In this document: piece after piece, positions 62,670-64,000 of the stretch
How positions within the stretch are numbered: the first letter of the stretch is position 1
Layout: every line of letters begins with the position of its first letter
Assembly: GCA_963978905.1 (NCBI GenBank)
Contig: OZ022256.1
Coordinates: 59,715,377 to 59,779,376, forward strand
Direction: 5' to 3'
From: Trichostrongylus colubriformis
Lineage: Eukaryota > Nematoda > Chromadorea > Rhabditida > Trichostrongylidae
Length of the DNA stretch: 64,000 bases
Notes under the pieces: model-generated
Seen by the model: the letters and a program-made list of their open reading frames with translations, nothing else
What the model was told of the DNA's origin: nothing
Database searches by the model: none
Position numbers and translations under genes: made by a program

Positions 62670-64000
62670 ATATGCGTCGCAGGTTACCATGAATTCAGCT
62701 TCTACCAGCAGTGCCCCTTAGTCACAAAATGATTGCGCGCTGACAATATGGATATTGATGAGTGACATTTCAATTACGTAAAAAATAGCTTCAAAGAAAA
62801 CAATGGCAGGCGTTCATATGTGGGGACAGGTCGCAGGTTTTACTGAAACTGCGTCTCTGCGGAATCGGTGCCGATTGCATGGTGTAACAGCCGGAGGGCT
62901 TCACTCAACGGTCCCTCTGAGTGTGTGTGTGTGTACGTGAGCGTGCGTGCCCCAGCCACTTGTGTCACCTCCTAATCTCCTACACACCACTATTCATCAA
63001 CATGGCAGCACCAATTCCATTCCGGACTAATGAAAATAAGGTTCGTTCATACATAGTAAAATATTTTGAGTTCGATTTTACTCGCTTATCTACCCGCTCT
63101 TCGACATGAAAATTGTGATTGACGTGATGTGTGAACCTCCAGCTAGCCCAAGTGGTTTCGAAGAAAATTGTTGTCTGTTTCAACTCAAATACTTGTCTAT
63201 CTCAAAGACAAACCTTTGTTTCCGCTTCTGTTCGTATTTTTAATAGATTTTTTTTACTACTGCTAAATTTTTCATCCTATGCTTCCTTGATCACACCGCT
63301 AAAAAATGACATCAATAACATGACCGGCTGGAGATGTGATTCGATTGCCTTGAAAGCTTGCAAAGTTCATTCCGCAGATTTTTGCAGTCCACTTGATTTC
63401 GTCCAATCGATAACCCGACACGTGAAAAAGTGGGTGGCGGGGACAACTCGCGGAACTGCTGTATTTCATAAATCCCATGCGATATCTTACTAATCTTACC
63501 GCACCAGCTGTGATATCACTCAAGATGGATGAAAGGAAGAAGATTTAGACTTCAATCAATCCCTCCTTAGGATACGCCGCGTGTTCTAGTTGCTTTCAGA
63601 ATCGTGGTGGTAGGTGGATGCGACTTCTCCTATACAATGACTTGGCGGGGCACCCGATGTACAACTCGAGGTTTCTATCCCCCGAGACGGATCTGGTGTC
63701 AGTTCACCTACCCCGGAGGATGGAAAACTTGGTTGATCTAGACGGGTGTTGTTGTGGGATTGATTCCCGCGCCAAAAGAGTGAGTGTGCGCGCCACTTCT
63801 CACTACTTAACCACCGCCCTTCAAAGGATTTAAGAACCCATATTTGAGGATTAATCATGACTAAAATGGTTTTCAAAGTGACGGCCGCCGAAGCGTATGA
63901 ATCTGCTGGAAAAGTCCAAATGATCTGAGAAACCTTTTCACGTTGTGGAACTGAAGCAAAAACCATATGAACTTTTTGGGGAAATAAGGTTGGGAATACT
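62670..64000. other. No gene recognised; possible tRNA-like repeat at the end
   Basis: EOGT 5' exons were sought on the - strand and not found. At about 63740-63775 GTGGGATTGATTCCCGCGCC resembles a pol III B box, in a block (63600-63870) that could be a SINE-like repeat. A short GT run lies at 62920. Confidence 0.35.

Noticed and set aside
62236..62721. Two 140-codon frames on opposite strands
   Set aside because: Same reason: the diverged copy of the palindromic MITE.

Overview
The window reads as an intron-rich, repeat-rich metazoan genome, most likely a clade V parasitic nematode of the strongylid/hookworm type. The reasons are a 49-nt intron, acceptors of the TTTTCAG/TTTTTAG type, a splice acceptor only 5 nt before a start codon (as expected for spliced-leader trans-splicing), long introns full of small palindromic elements, and Tc1/mariner relics. 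The organism call is inference. Most of the 64 kb is non-coding and dominated by non-autonomous DNA transposons (MITEs).

Two protein genes can be supported. (1) On the + strand, 30381-44058, eight exons with fully compatible splice phases encode a 252-residue secreted, cysteine-rich protein. It has a signal peptide, a cysteine-rich N-terminal region, about four EGF-like units, and a short hydrophobic C-terminus that looks like a GPI-anchor signal. (2) On the - strand, 56063-61064, four exons encode the C-terminal third of EOGT, the EGF-domain-specific O-GlcNAc transferase of the ER (GT61 family). Its 5' exons must lie beyond base 64000. The two genes are convergent: an EGF-repeat protein next to an enzyme that glycosylates EGF repeats. 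None of the visible EGF units carries the usual EOGT acceptor pattern, so a functional link is only suggestive.

Layout. 1-30 kb: no gene recognised; a Tc1/mariner MITE with perfect 30-bp inverted ends (1911-2655), a minisatellite (7560-7795), a 433-bp near-perfect palindrome (7841-8273), several other inverted-repeat elements, a Penelope-like reverse transcriptase fragment (20840-21125) and many long G or C homopolymers. 30-44 kb: the EGF gene. Its 7.4-kb intron 2 holds tandem arrays (32.8-35.4 kb) and two MITEs (35.8-36.7 kb); intron 4 holds a ~480-bp CAGA array; intron 7 holds a nested MITE-in-MITE. 44-56 kb: intergenic, with an intact tRNA-Gly(CCC) and two related degenerate copies (47.1-48.1 kb), an internally deleted Tc1-like transposase (52.1 kb), and several dispersed repeat pairs. 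56-61 kb: EOGT exons, with a fold-back mariner derivative (60037-60672) in its large intron. 61-64 kb: further palindromic elements and no recognised gene.

Limits: gene models were assembled by eye from reading frames, splice signals and remembered family motifs. Repeat edges are approximate unless inverted ends are described. No database search was possible.
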